DNA of 64,000 nt from CADEDH01 sp047974625 (lineage in GTDB: Bacteria; Actinomycetota; Acidimicrobiia; Acidimicrobiales; SZUA-35): the NCBI GenBank assembly GCA_047974625.1, contig JBKECK010000077.1, positions 5,508-69,507 on the forward strand, given 5' to 3'. The translations under genes and the position numbers were made by a program. Every line of letters starts with the position of its first letter. The stretch's first letter is position 1. The notes beneath the pieces were generated by a model that searched no databases, was not told the origin of the DNA, and saw only the letters and a list, made by a program, of their open reading frames with translations. Shown here in pieces: positions 53,157 to 61,856 of this stretch.

Positions 53157-55302
53157 GGCGGAGCTGGTCCAGCACCAGGTGGGGATCGGTGGCCAGGGGC
53201 CCCGTCACCCCGAGCCGTTTGGCCGGATCGCTCAGCTCGTCGGCCATGCGGTCCAGCCGGGAGGCCAGGGTGCGGTCGGGATCGCGCCCGAACCGGGCGG
53301 CGGTGGCCCGCGACCGTTCGGCCCGGGCCCGGAGCTCGGCCGCGTCGTCCAGGGCCGACCGGGCCGGCGGTGGTTCCGGGCCGGCGCCGGTCACCGTCGG
53401 GGCCAGGCCCTTCCGGTCGAGGGCCTGGCGTACCTTGTCGATCGCCAGCGGCGAGACGGCCACATTCGCCGCCACCGGATGCAGCCGGGCCGATCGGACG
53501 GAGCAAGCCAGCTTCAGGTCGGCGGGATCGTCGATGATCACCACAGTGGTGGCGTTCACGAGCCGCACCCGATCGGCCCGCCCGGCGGCGTCATGGACAA
53601 GCCGTACCACCGGATCGGCCAGGGGCACCGAACTCACCGAGTCGAGGAAGGCCACGATGTCTCCGGGCGGCCACCCGGCCTGGACCGCCTTCACGATGCG
53701 CGCCTCGTCGAGGCGGAGCACCTCCACCGTGTCGCCGCTCTCCCGCTCGGCCAGCTCCGTCAGGCGGAGGTGGAGGTCGGGATCGAGGTCGGGCGGGACC
53801 AGGACGGTGAGGTCGGCCTGGACGATCACCGACGTGCCGGTGGCCGTCACCACCGATTCGGCGCGTCCGGGGTCGGCCAGGACCTGGCGGGCCTGATCGG
53901 TGAGCCCGACCGGCCCGTCGGCCGGAACGAGGGCCAGGGCCCGGAGCTCCCCCAGCACCTCGGTCACCGCATCGGACAGGCCGACGGAGGCGTATCGGTC
54001 GCCGATCCAGCGGGCCAGGGCCTCGTCGCCGTCGAACCCCGTACCGGGATCGAGACCGCCCATCTCCCAGAGGACGAGGTGGCGGTTGGACAACAACTGC
54101 TGATGGTGACCGACCTGGGTCGGCCGAGCCCAGGCCGCCACCAACCGGGCCCACCGCGCCGCCGTCGGCCGCTCGCGCCAGGCGCGCCACAGGAGTGGAT
54201 CGGGCATCCATGCCCGGTCGACGGTGCGCCGCCGGCCCCGCCCGGAGCTCGAGACCACGTTGGGGAGGATCAAGCCGATGTCGATGAGCAGGTTGGCCGC
54301 CAGTTCCACCAGGCCCTCGTCCACTGCCAGCGACCGGGCCGTCGAACGGACCGCCGGCCTGGGTAATCGGGACTCGTCGTTCTTCAGGACCTTCGGCGGT
54401 GCCTCGGCCCAGAGGGCCAGGGCCCGGTCGGCCACGGCCACGATCGGGGCCAGGCGGGCCGGGGCCGGCCGGCATCCGCCGGTACCCGGCCGCGGGGCCG
54501 GTTCCCATTCGCGGTGGAGGGGAACGTCGAGCACCGGGATCGCCTCCTGCCAGATCCACAGGGTGCCCTCCCACGCCGAGTAGCCGACGATCCCCCGGTC
54601 GACCAGGGGCGCCAGCGCCGCCAGGGCGGATTGGCGGGACTGTCCGGCTCCGGACGACCTCCTGACACGGGCGAGCAGGTGGAGCAGGTAGGGGTCGACG
54701 TCCACCCGGTCGGCCGGTACCGGACGGGCCGCCCCCTGCTCGACGAGCCGCTCCAGCAGCGAACGGGCGCTCCGGCTCAGCCTGTTCAGCACCCGTTCCC
54801 GCCCCTCCGGGCCGGCGAAGTGCCCGGCGATGGCGGCGATCCGCTCCCCCTTCCGGGCCGGGGGCTTCAGGTCGAGGGCGAGACACATGAGACGTAATTC
54901 GTCGGAGTTGACGGCCTGGTGGTCGGCCAGGGACGGGGGCATCGACATCCCGTCGGACAGTGCGGGGGTGAGGCGGACGGTGCCGTCGGCGGACATCGTC
55001 ACGAGACCACCGTCGAGCATCCGACCCAACGCCTCGGCGATCACGGCCAGCTCGGCGTCGGCGGTCTGGAACCGGAGCTGCCCGTCGGAGATCCGGCCGC
55101 CGTGGGCCGTGATCACCTCGAGCAACTGCCGGGCCACCACACCGCACGACTCGGCCCCGATCCACACGTCGACCTCACCGTCGCGGCCCAACACCCGGCT
55201 GGTCAGGGGCCCCAGGCCGACGGCCGAGATCGCGGCCAGAGGGGTGGCCAAGAGCCTCCGTTCGGTCTCCGCCGCTCCGCCCGATGGGGATCGTCCAGCC
55301 AT
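53149..55302 (-). CDS. Helicase-associated protein, partner of XPB
   Basis: 717 residues from ATG 55302. The protein is predominantly winged-helix and other helical modules (LLATPLAAISAVGLGPLTSRVLGRDG). Its last third contains TSVIVQADLTVLVPPDLDPDLHLRLTELAERESGDTVEVLRLDEARIVKAVQAGWPPGDIVAFLDS, the XPB-associated helicase_C_3 domain, also found at the N-terminus of XPB-like helicases. No Walker motifs, so it is not itself a helicase. It is translationally linked upstream of the XPB gene (8-bp overlap) and should work with it in DNA repair or transcription-coupled events. The longer upstream frame lacks a ribosome site and family sequence. Confidence 0.83.
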   Translation of the reverse strand: MAGRSPSGGAAETERRLLATPLAAISAVGLGPLTSRVLGRDGEVDVWIGAESCGVVARQLLEVITAHGGRISDGQLRFQTADAELAVIAEALGRMLDGGLVTMSADGTVRLTPALSDGMSMPPSLADHQAVNSDELRLMCLALDLKPPARKGERIAAIAGHFAGPEGRERVLNRLSRSARSLLERLVEQGAARPVPADRVDVDPYLLHLLARVRRSSGAGQSRQSALAALAPLVDRGIVGYSAWEGTLWIWQEAIPVLDVPLHREWEPAPRPGTGGCRPAPARLAPIVAVADRALALWAEAPPKVLKNDESRLPRPAVRSTARSLAVDEGLVELAANLLIDIGLILPNVVSSSGRGRRRTVDRAWMPDPLLWRAWRERPTAARWARLVAAWARPTQVGHHQQLLSNRHLVLWEMGGLDPGTGFDGDEALARWIGDRYASVGLSDAVTEVLGELRALALVPADGPVGLTDQARQVLADPGRAESVVTATGTSVIVQADLTVLVPPDLDPDLHLRLTELAERESGDTVEVLRLDEARIVKAVQAGWPPGDIVAFLDSVSSVPLADPVVRLVHDAAGRADRVRLVNATTVVIIDDPADLKLACSVRSARLHPVAANVAVSPLAIDKVRQALDRKGLAPTVTGAGPEPPPARSALDDAAELRARAERSRATAARFGRDPDRTLASRLDRMADELSDPAKRLGVTGPLATDPHLVLDQLRHV

Positions 55303-55417
55303 CACACCAGTCTGGACCGTTGCTGGAGCATCGCGGTGGACGGACGCCCGATCAGGATCTGACGTGGGTGGTCGACCCGAGGCCGGGTCCGATCGGTGAC
55401 GGGGGGCCGGTGGCCGC

Positions 55418-56272
55418 TCACGCCCCGGGGCGGGCGGCAGCCCATCCGAAACCCGACCCCACACGGGTGCGGAGGGGGGCGATGCCCTCGATCCGGACCT
55501 CGCACACGTCGCCGTCGGTCATGAACACTGGCGGGGTCCGGCCTGCCCCCACCCCCTCCGGGGTGCCGGTGGCGATCACGTCGCCGGGGCGCAGGGTCAC
55601 CACCTGGCTGATGAAGGCGATGGTCTCGTCGATCCGGAACAGCATCCGGTCGGTGGTCGAGGACTGCATCACCTCACCGTTGACCCGGGTCTCGATGCTG
55701 CGCCCGTACGGGTCCCCGAACTCGTCGGCGGTGACCACGTGGGGCCCGATGGCCCCGGAGCCGTCGGCGTTCTTGCCGAGCGCCCACTGGGGGGTGAGCC
55801 GCTGGTGGGTGCGGGCGCTGATGTCGTTGAAGGCTGTGTAACCGAGCACCCCGGCCATGGCCTCCCCGGCCGGCACCGCGGTCATGGTCCGGCCGATGAC
55901 CACGCCGAGCTCGCATTCCCAGTCGAGCCCCGGTTCACCCCCGGGGACGGGGATGGTGTCGTCGTGACACGACAGCGAGGCGTACCAACGGGCGAAGATG
56001 TTGGGGGCCGGAGGGCGCTCCCGCCCCGGCGCCGCCATCTCGTCGATATGGGCCTGGTAGTTGAGGCCGAGGTAGAAGATCTTCGACACCGTCGGCACCG
56101 GCGGGACCCGCCGGACGTCAGCCAGCGGGGTCCGGGCACCGGCGGGTGCGGTGGCCCGCCAGCGGTCCGGTTCGGCGTAGAACTCGTCGAGCCGGCACAG
56201 GCCGACCAGGTCGTCACCCTCCTCTACGCCGATCATCGTGCCCCCATCCACCACGTACGCCACGAACCGCAT
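55418..56272 (-). CDS. Fumarylacetoacetate hydrolase-family protein
   Basis: 284 residues from ATG 56272, with GGAGGCAAGGG directly before. C-terminal FAH fold: YLGLNYQAHIDEM, then the metal site residues in LDWECELGVVIGRT (Glu pair) and GYTAFNDISAR (Asp), RTHQRLTPQWALGKNADGSGAIGP and PGDVIATGTPEGVG. Members cleave C-C bonds of acylpyruvates or hydrate/decarboxylate aromatic-degradation products. Mg2+ or Mn2+ dependent. Divergent from the aminotransferase with a 138-bp gap. Exact substrate not evident, but an aromatic or amino-acid catabolic role is likely. Confidence 0.9.
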   Translation of the reverse strand: MRFVAYVVDGGTMIGVEEGDDLVGLCRLDEFYAEPDRWRATAPAGARTPLADVRRVPPVPTVSKIFYLGLNYQAHIDEMAAPGRERPPAPNIFARWYASLSCHDDTIPVPGGEPGLDWECELGVVIGRTMTAVPAGEAMAGVLGYTAFNDISARTHQRLTPQWALGKNADGSGAIGPHVVTADEFGDPYGRSIETRVNGEVMQSSTTDRMLFRIDETIAFISQVVTLRPGDVIATGTPEGVGAGRTPPVFMTDGDVCEVRIEGIAPLRTRVGSGFGWAAARPGA

Positions 56273-56410
56273 CCCTTGCCTCCATCGTCGGGGTGGGGAG
56301 TGTCGCCGGCCACGGCCGTCCCACCCGGGGCCGATCCTAGAAGATCGCGCCCGGCTCTCCGGCCGGGGCCACAGTTCACGCGCCCGGACCCGGGCACTAG
56401 CGTGAGGGCC

Positions 56411-57601
56411 ATGACCCGTATGCCCTACCTGACGAGCCGGCTGCAGGGGTTCGGGAACACCATCTTCGCCCGGATGTCGGCCCTGGCGGTGGAGACAGGC
56501 TCGCTCAACCTGGGCCAGGGCTTCCCCGACTGGGAACCGCCACCGGTGGTGACCGGGGCCGCGGTGGCCGCCATCGGCGACGGGTACAACCAGTACCCGC
56601 CCCTGACCGGCGTCCCGGCGCTGCGTGAAGCCATAGCCCGGCACCAGGAGCGGTTCTGGGGCCTGCGGTTCGACCCGGCCTCCGAGGTGCTGGTGACCGC
56701 CGGGGCCACCGAGGCGATCGCCGGGGCCCTCCTCGGCCTGTGCGAGACCGGCGACGAGGTGATCGCCTTCGATCCCAGCTACGACTCCTACGCGGCCGGG
56801 ATCGCCATGGCCGGGGCCAGCCTCAAACCGGTGGCCCTCCGGCCCGACCCCGACACCGGCCGGTTCGCCTTCGACCCCGACGAGCTCCGCGCCGCGTTCG
56901 GGGCCCGGACCCGCATGATCCTGGTCAACACCCCCCACAACCCCACCGGCACGGTGCTGAACCGGGACGAGCTCGCCCTCATCGCCGAGCTGTGCCAGAC
57001 CCACAACGTGACGGCAGTCACCGACGAGGTGTACGAGCACATGGTGTTCGACGACGCCGAACACCTCCCCCTGGCCGGTTTCCCCGGCATGGCCGACCGT
57101 ACGCTCACCGTCTCCTCGGGGGGCAAGACCTTCTCGTGCACCGGCTGGAAGGTGGGCTGGGTGTGCGGCCGGGCCCCGCTGATCGCCCCGGTCCTGACGG
57201 CCAAGCAGTTCCTGACCTTCGTCAACGGTGGTCCGTTCCAACCGGCGATCGCGGCCGGCCTCGACCAGTCCGACGCCTTCTACACCGACCTCGCGGGCCG
57301 GTTCACGGCCAAGCGCGACCGTCTCAGCGAGCGTCTCGACGCGGCTGGGTTCCGGGTGCTGCCCGCGGAGGGGACCTATTTCGTATGTGTCGACGTGCGA
57401 CCCCTCGGGTTCGACGACGGGGTGGAACTAGCCCTCGCCCTGCCCGAGCGGGCCGGGGTCGTCGCCGTCCCCGTCTCGGTGTTCTCCACCGATCCCGCCC
57501 GCTGCGCCCACCTGCTCCGGTTCTGCTTCGCCAAGTCCGACGGGGTGCTGGACGAGGCCGGTGACCGGCTGGTGCGGGCGTTCGGCCGCTCGACCGGCTG
57601 A
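56411..57601 (+). CDS. Class I/II PLP aminotransferase (DapC/kynurenine aminotransferase-like)
   Basis: 396 residues from ATG 56411. Fold-type I aminotransferase: LNLGQGFPDWEPPPVV, NQYPPLTGVPALREAIA, NTPHNPTG (173-180), DEVYEHMVF and the PLP Lys K239 in SSGGKTFSCTGWKVGW, with a terminal Arg in LRFCFAKSD. It resembles actinobacterial N-succinyldiaminopimelate aminotransferase (DapC) and related glutamine/kynurenine transaminases; sequence alone does not separate these. A DapC role would place it in lysine biosynthesis, but no other dap gene is adjacent. Divergent from the FAH gene. Confidence 0.88.
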   Translation: MTRMPYLTSRLQGFGNTIFARMSALAVETGSLNLGQGFPDWEPPPVVTGAAVAAIGDGYNQYPPLTGVPALREAIARHQERFWGLRFDPASEVLVTAGATEAIAGALLGLCETGDEVIAFDPSYDSYAAGIAMAGASLKPVALRPDPDTGRFAFDPDELRAAFGARTRMILVNTPHNPTGTVLNRDELALIAELCQTHNVTAVTDEVYEHMVFDDAEHLPLAGFPGMADRTLTVSSGGKTFSCTGWKVGWVCGRAPLIAPVLTAKQFLTFVNGGPFQPAIAAGLDQSDAFYTDLAGRFTAKRDRLSERLDAAGFRVLPAEGTYFVCVDVRPLGFDDGVELALALPERAGVVAVPVSVFSTDPARCAHLLRFCFAKSDGVLDEAGDRLVRAFGRSTG

Positions 57602-57694
57602 CCGGGCCCGGCCGGCTCCGGCTCGTCGGTCGGGGCCTCATCCGACCGGGTGCCTGATCCCGCCGGGTCCACCGGCCTCGCGTAGGCTCGGGTC

Positions 57695-58324
57695 GTGGCC
57701 CCCTCCCCCGAGCCCCAACCAGGTCTCCGGATCGGCACGGCACTGCAACTCCTGGTCGCGGCCGTGGCCGTCATGTGGGCCGTCGAGATCGTGGACACGT
57801 TACTTCTCGGTTCCCGCCTCCAGGCCAACGGGATCCAGCCCCGCGAGGCCGGCGGTCTGGACGGCATCCTGTGGGCGCCGTGGCTGCACGGCAGCTTCGG
57901 TCACCTGTTGTCGAACACGGTGCCGTTCGTGGTGCTCGGCGGTCTGGTCGCCCTGAGAGGGCTGGATCGCCTGCTGAGCGTGACCGCCATCGTGATCGTG
58001 GTCGGCGGCGGGTTGACCTGGCTGTTCGCCGGATCCGGCAACCACCTCGGGGCCAGTGGCATCGTGTTCGGCTACTTCGGTGCCCTCATCGGCTCGGCTA
58101 TCTGGGAACGGCGCCTGGCCACCCTGGCCGCCGTCCTGGTGGCCCTGATGCTCTACAGCGGCATGGTGGTCGGGCTGGTACCCCAGGAGCGGATCTCGTG
58201 GGAGGGCCACCTGTTCGGCCTGCTCGCCGGCCTCCTGGCCGCCCGACTTCTGGCCCGGCCGCCCGAGCCGCCGGTCGACGTCCCCGAACCGTGGGAAGCC
58301 GACCGGCCGTGGCTCGAACCCTGA
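57695..58324 (+). CDS. Rhomboid-family intramembrane serine protease
   Basis: 209 residues from GTG 57695. Six hydrophobic helices. Rhomboid signature: HGSFGHLLSN with H65/H70/N74 in helix 2, nucleophile S121 in LGASGIVFGYFG and catalytic H172 in SWEGHLFGLLAGLLA. It cleaves within membrane segments of unknown partner proteins. It has an acidic/Pro-rich C-terminal tail. It lies downstream of the aminotransferase on the same strand (93-bp gap) and convergent with a P450 gene (36-bp gap). Confidence 0.88.
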   Translation: MAPSPEPQPGLRIGTALQLLVAAVAVMWAVEIVDTLLLGSRLQANGIQPREAGGLDGILWAPWLHGSFGHLLSNTVPFVVLGGLVALRGLDRLLSVTAIVIVVGGGLTWLFAGSGNHLGASGIVFGYFGALIGSAIWERRLATLAAVLVALMLYSGMVVGLVPQERISWEGHLFGLLAGLLAARLLARPPEPPVDVPEPWEADRPWLEP

Positions 58325-58360
58325 TCCCGGGGTGCGGTGGGCCCGCTTCCCAGGATGCGC

Positions 58361-59596
58361 TCAGACCATGGCGGGACGGAGCCGGTAGCGGATGGGCAGG
58401 GATTTCGTGCCGCCCACGAAGGTGGTCCGCATGCTGGACGGTGTGCCCGCCAGTTCGGCCCACTCGAGGCGATCGAGCAGGAGCCGGAACATGGTCCGCA
58501 TCTCCATCCGGGCCAGTCGGGCCCCGAGGCAGAAGTGGGCCCCGAACCCGAAGGCAACGTGCCGGTCGGCGTTGGCCCGGCCGACGTCGAACCGGTGGGG
58601 GTCGGTGAACACCCGCGGGTCACGGTTGGCAGCCAGGTACGACATGTAGACCAGGTCGCCCTCGGCGATCGGTACCCCGCCGATCTCGGTGTCGGCCTGG
58701 GCGGTGCGGGTGAAGTGCCGCACCGGGGACACCCAGCGAATCATCTCGTCGACCGCGGTGACGAGCAACTCGGGGTCATTCTGGAGACGGGCCAGCTGAT
58801 CGGGGTGTTCGATGAGGGCCTGGAGGCCGCCGGTCATGGCGCTGGAGGTGGTGTCGTGGCCGGCCGCGGCCACGATGACGTAGTAGCTCATCTGTTCGAG
58901 CTCGGGCATGGGCTGACCGTCGATCGTGCCGTTGGCGATCAGGGTGGCCAGGTCGTCGGTGGGGTGGGCCCGCCGGTCGGCGGTGAGCTCGCCGAAGTAG
59001 CGGAAGAAGTCGAGGACGGTCTCGATGAGACCCTCGATACCGCCCCGGCCCATATCCTCGTCGGAGGCGCCGAACAGCTCCTGGGTGAGCTGCAGCATCC
59101 GCGGGTAGTCCTCGTCGGGCAGGCCAAGAATGGCCAGGATCACCGCGAGCGGGTACCAGACGGCCACGTCGGCGGAGAAGTCGCACGACCCGTCAGCCGC
59201 CTCCATCCGTTCCAAGGCCTCGACGGCCAGATCGTCGAGTCGGGACTCGAGCTGACGGAGACTCGACGGCTTGAACCAGTCAGCGGTCAGTTGCCGGTAC
59301 TTCGGGTGGTCGGGGGGATCCATCTGGACCAGGGAACGGATCCGGGCCCCGGACGCTTTGGACGCCTCGACGTCGGAGAGCTTGCTCAACACCGACATCG
59401 GCTCGTTGGTGAACAACGCCGGCTGCCGTTCCACCTCCAGCACCTCCTCCAGACCGAGGACGGCCCAGAAGGGCGGGAAGCCGTCCTCGCTGCGATCGAT
59501 CCAGTGCACGGTGCCTTCGGCCCGCAGGGCGTCGGCCTCCTTGTGCCAGGCGTCGAGGTCGGCGTATCGCCAGTGGTTCGTGAACAGGTCGGTCAT
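58361..59596 (-). CDS. Cytochrome P450
   Basis: 411 residues from ATG 59596. I-helix AAAGHDTTSSAMTGG, K-helix ExxR in VDEMIRWVSP, meander LAANRDPRVFTDPHRFDVGRAN, and heme loop AFGFGAHFCLGARLARMEM with thiolate C356. It is a soluble class I bacterial monooxygenase needing ferredoxin/reductase partners, none of which is adjacent. The overall pattern (DLFTNHWRYADLDAWHKEADALRAEG, MDPPDHPKYRQL) resembles actinobacterial P450s of steroid or fatty-acid chemistry. It is followed upstream by a repeat-rich gap and then an aldehyde dehydrogenase on the same strand, which might oxidise the aldehyde product of a terminal hydroxylation. Confidence 0.92.
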   Translation of the reverse strand: MTDLFTNHWRYADLDAWHKEADALRAEGTVHWIDRSEDGFPPFWAVLGLEEVLEVERQPALFTNEPMSVLSKLSDVEASKASGARIRSLVQMDPPDHPKYRQLTADWFKPSSLRQLESRLDDLAVEALERMEAADGSCDFSADVAVWYPLAVILAILGLPDEDYPRMLQLTQELFGASDEDMGRGGIEGLIETVLDFFRYFGELTADRRAHPTDDLATLIANGTIDGQPMPELEQMSYYVIVAAAGHDTTSSAMTGGLQALIEHPDQLARLQNDPELLVTAVDEMIRWVSPVRHFTRTAQADTEIGGVPIAEGDLVYMSYLAANRDPRVFTDPHRFDVGRANADRHVAFGFGAHFCLGARLARMEMRTMFRLLLDRLEWAELAGTPSSMRTTFVGGTKSLPIRYRLRPAMV

Positions 59597-59697
59597 GATG
59601 TGCTCCCTTGGGCCGGGTGCTTCGATTGTCTTCCGGCCGTGCCGTCCGACACCAGTCGGCTCCCCAGACAGGTCCGGACACCGCATCGCCTACCAGG

Positions 59698-59784
59698 CCG
59701 CCTACCAGGCGGTCGAGATGTACGCACCGCCTACCAGGCGGTCGAGATGTACGAACCGCCTACCAGGCGGTCGAGATGTACTGC
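59698..59784. repeat. 29-bp hairpin-forming repeat, three copies, at the aldehyde dehydrogenase 3' end
   Basis: Three near-identical 29-bp units at 59698-59726, 59727-59755 and 59756-59784, each with core CCGCCTACCAGGCGG, which can fold as a 6-7-bp stem with an ACC loop, followed by TCGAGATGTAC. The third unit encodes the last residues of the aldehyde dehydrogenase (QYISTAW and stop, minus strand); the others are duplications past its stop. A degenerate fourth unit lies at about 59682-59700. They could act as stacked terminators. Confidence 0.95.
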
Positions 59785-61187
59785 GTCTCGGTGAACTCGT
59801 AGATCCCTTCGGTGGCGCCCTCGCGACCCAGGCCGGACTGCTTCATGCCCCCGAACGGGGCCGCCGGGTCGGACACGGCGCCCCGGTTGAGGCCGACCAT
59901 GCCGGATTCGAGCCGTTCGCTCACGGCCAGGCCCCGGGCCAGATCGGTGGTGTAGACGTAGGCGGCCAGGCCCATCTCGGTGTCGTTGGCCTGGGCGATC
60001 ATGGTGTCGGTGTCGGTGAAGCTGATGATGGGGGCCACGGGGCCGAAGATCTCGGCGGCCGTGATCGCCGCGTCCGGGGCGACGTCGGCCAGCACGGTCG
60101 GAGGGTAGAAGTACCCGGGCCCGGACCCGGGGTGTCCGCCGAGCACGGCGGCGGCCCCGCCGGCCACGGCCCCGGTGACCAGACGGTCGATGGTGTCCAC
60201 CGCGTCGGCGTTGATCATCGGCCCGAGGGTCACGCCCTCGTCACGCCCGTTGCCCATCCGGACCGTGGCCATCGCCTCCGCCAGCCGGGCCGTGAACGCC
60301 TCCCGCACCCCGGCCTCGACGAAGAAGCGGTTGGCGGCCGTGCAGGTCTCGGCCGAGTGCCGCATCTTGGCCACCATCGCGCCCGCCACCGCGGTGTCGA
60401 GGTCGGCGTCGTCGAAGACGATGAACGGGGCGTTACCGCCGAGCTCCATGACCACCTTGAGGACCCGGTCGGCGCTGCGCCGCAGGAGGTTCCGGCCCAC
60501 CTCGGTGGACCCGGTGAACGAGACCATGCGCACAGCCCGGTGGTCGACCACGGCGTCGAACCACGCCCCGGCGGTGGCGGTGGGGGTGACGTTGACGACC
60601 CCGGCCGGGACGCCGGCCTCGCCCAGCAACCCGGCGATCCGCAGGGCGGTGAGCGGAGTCTCCTTCGGGGGCTTGATCACCACCGTGTTCCCGGCGGCGA
60701 GCGCGGGAGCGAGCTTGCGGGTGATCATGGCGGCCGGGAAGTTCCACGGCGTCACGATGGCCACCACCCCCACCGGCGGGTGACGGACGATGATCCGGTT
60801 CGCCCCCGACGGGGCCAACCGGAGCTCGCCACCGATCCGGACCGCCTCCTCGGCGTTCCAACGGAAGAACTCGGCCGCGTAGTCGACCTCACCGGTGGCG
60901 TCGGCCAGGGGTTTGCCGTTCTCGGCGGTGATCAGCTCGGCCAGTTCGGCCCGGTGGTCCACCAGGATCTGCCATGCGGCCCGGAGGATCTCGGCCCGTT
61001 CCCGGGGGGCGGTGGCCGCCCAGGCCGGCTGGGCCGCGGCGGCCGCGTCGCAGGCCATGACCGCGTCGGCCGGGGTTCCCGCCGCCACCGCGGCGATCCG
61101 ACCACCGGTGGCGGGGTCGACGACGGGGATGGTCTCCCCGCTCGATCCCGGGATCCACCGCCCCTTGACGTACAACTGATCGACCAT
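59760..61187 (-). CDS. NAD(P)-dependent aldehyde dehydrogenase (succinate-semialdehyde type)
   Basis: 475 residues from ATG 61187, with GGGGGGATC-type ribosome site. Aldehyde dehydrogenase motifs: VAIVTPWNFPAAMITRKLAPALAAGNTVVIKPPKETP, SFTGSTEVG, general base E248 in MELGGNAP and nucleophile C282 in AETCTAANRF. The arrangement (PKETP, QLYVKGRWIP) resembles GabD-like succinate-semialdehyde dehydrogenases, converting succinate semialdehyde to succinate, but related substrates are possible. The stop codon lies within a hairpin repeat that is triplicated downstream. It is 29 bp downstream of ribH on the same strand. Confidence 0.92.
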   Translation of the reverse strand: MVDQLYVKGRWIPGSSGETIPVVDPATGGRIAAVAAGTPADAVMACDAAAAAQPAWAATAPRERAEILRAAWQILVDHRAELAELITAENGKPLADATGEVDYAAEFFRWNAEEAVRIGGELRLAPSGANRIIVRHPPVGVVAIVTPWNFPAAMITRKLAPALAAGNTVVIKPPKETPLTALRIAGLLGEAGVPAGVVNVTPTATAGAWFDAVVDHRAVRMVSFTGSTEVGRNLLRRSADRVLKVVMELGGNAPFIVFDDADLDTAVAGAMVAKMRHSAETCTAANRFFVEAGVREAFTARLAEAMATVRMGNGRDEGVTLGPMINADAVDTIDRLVTGAVAGGAAAVLGGHPGSGPGYFYPPTVLADVAPDAAITAAEIFGPVAPIISFTDTDTMIAQANDTEMGLAAYVYTTDLARGLAVSERLESGMVGLNRGAVSDPAAPFGGMKQSGLGREGATEGIYEFTETQYISTAW

Positions 61188-61215
61188 GATCCCCCCTGCC
61201 CGATCGGGCCGTCCC

Positions 61216-61710
61216 TCAGCCGGGGACCGGCTCCCCGACCCCGGCGACCAGCCGGGCCATCTCGACCGCCCCGATGGCGGCCTCCTCCCCCACATTGTGG
61301 CCACCGTCGGGCTGGCTGCGGGCCAGGGCCTGCTCACGGTCCTCCACAGTCAGCAGGCCGAACATCACGGGCACCCCGGTGGCGAGCTGGACCTCGGCCA
61401 CCCCCCGGGCGCAGTTCTCCGACACCAGTTCGTAGTGGGTGGTCTCGCCCCGCACCACCGCCCCGATGCAGACGACGGCGTCGACCCCGCCCCGGGTGAC
61501 CAACGCCTGGGCGGCCAGGGGGATCTCGAACGATCCGGGGACCGAGACGTGCACCACGTCGTCGACACCCATGGCCTCCAGGCCCCGGCGGACGCCGCTG
61601 GCGAGCCGGTCGACCAGGTCCACGTTCCAACGGGCCCGGACCACGCCGATCCGTAGTCCCGTCCCGTTGAGTCCTTCCGGCACATCCGCCCGTTCGTCTC
61701 CACTGGCCAT
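61216..61710 (-). CDS. ribH: 6,7-dimethyl-8-ribityllumazine synthase
   Basis: 164 residues. Lumazine synthase features: RIGVVRARWNVDLVDRL, VHVSVPGSFEIPLAAQALV, VCIGAVVRGETTHYELVSENCARGVAEVQLATGVPVMFGLLTVEDREQAL with the catalytic His in TTHYE. It condenses 5-amino-6-ribitylaminouracil with dihydroxybutanone phosphate, the penultimate step of riboflavin synthesis, and forms multimeric capsids in the cytoplasm. No other rib genes are adjacent and no FMN riboswitch was seen upstream; the short leader (about 60 bp to the next start zone) is too small for one. Confidence 0.96.
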   Translation of the reverse strand: MASGDERADVPEGLNGTGLRIGVVRARWNVDLVDRLASGVRRGLEAMGVDDVVHVSVPGSFEIPLAAQALVTRGGVDAVVCIGAVVRGETTHYELVSENCARGVAEVQLATGVPVMFGLLTVEDREQALARSQPDGGHNVGEEAAIGAVEMARLVAGVGEPVPG

Positions 61711-61856
61711 CCGGAGACCTTAACCCAGCGGCAACCCGGTGACCGCCCGATGACAGCCCGACGACCGCGCGGGTGATCACCGGAGTCGTCAGGGCCGCGC
61801 CGCGCCCGGGGGCCGAAGTCGCCGCGGTGGTCGCCGGTGCCGTACCGTTACCGCTC

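Noticed and set aside
59698..59784. CRISPR array
   Set aside because: Units are contiguous without spacers and include the end of a coding gene; no cas genes nearby.
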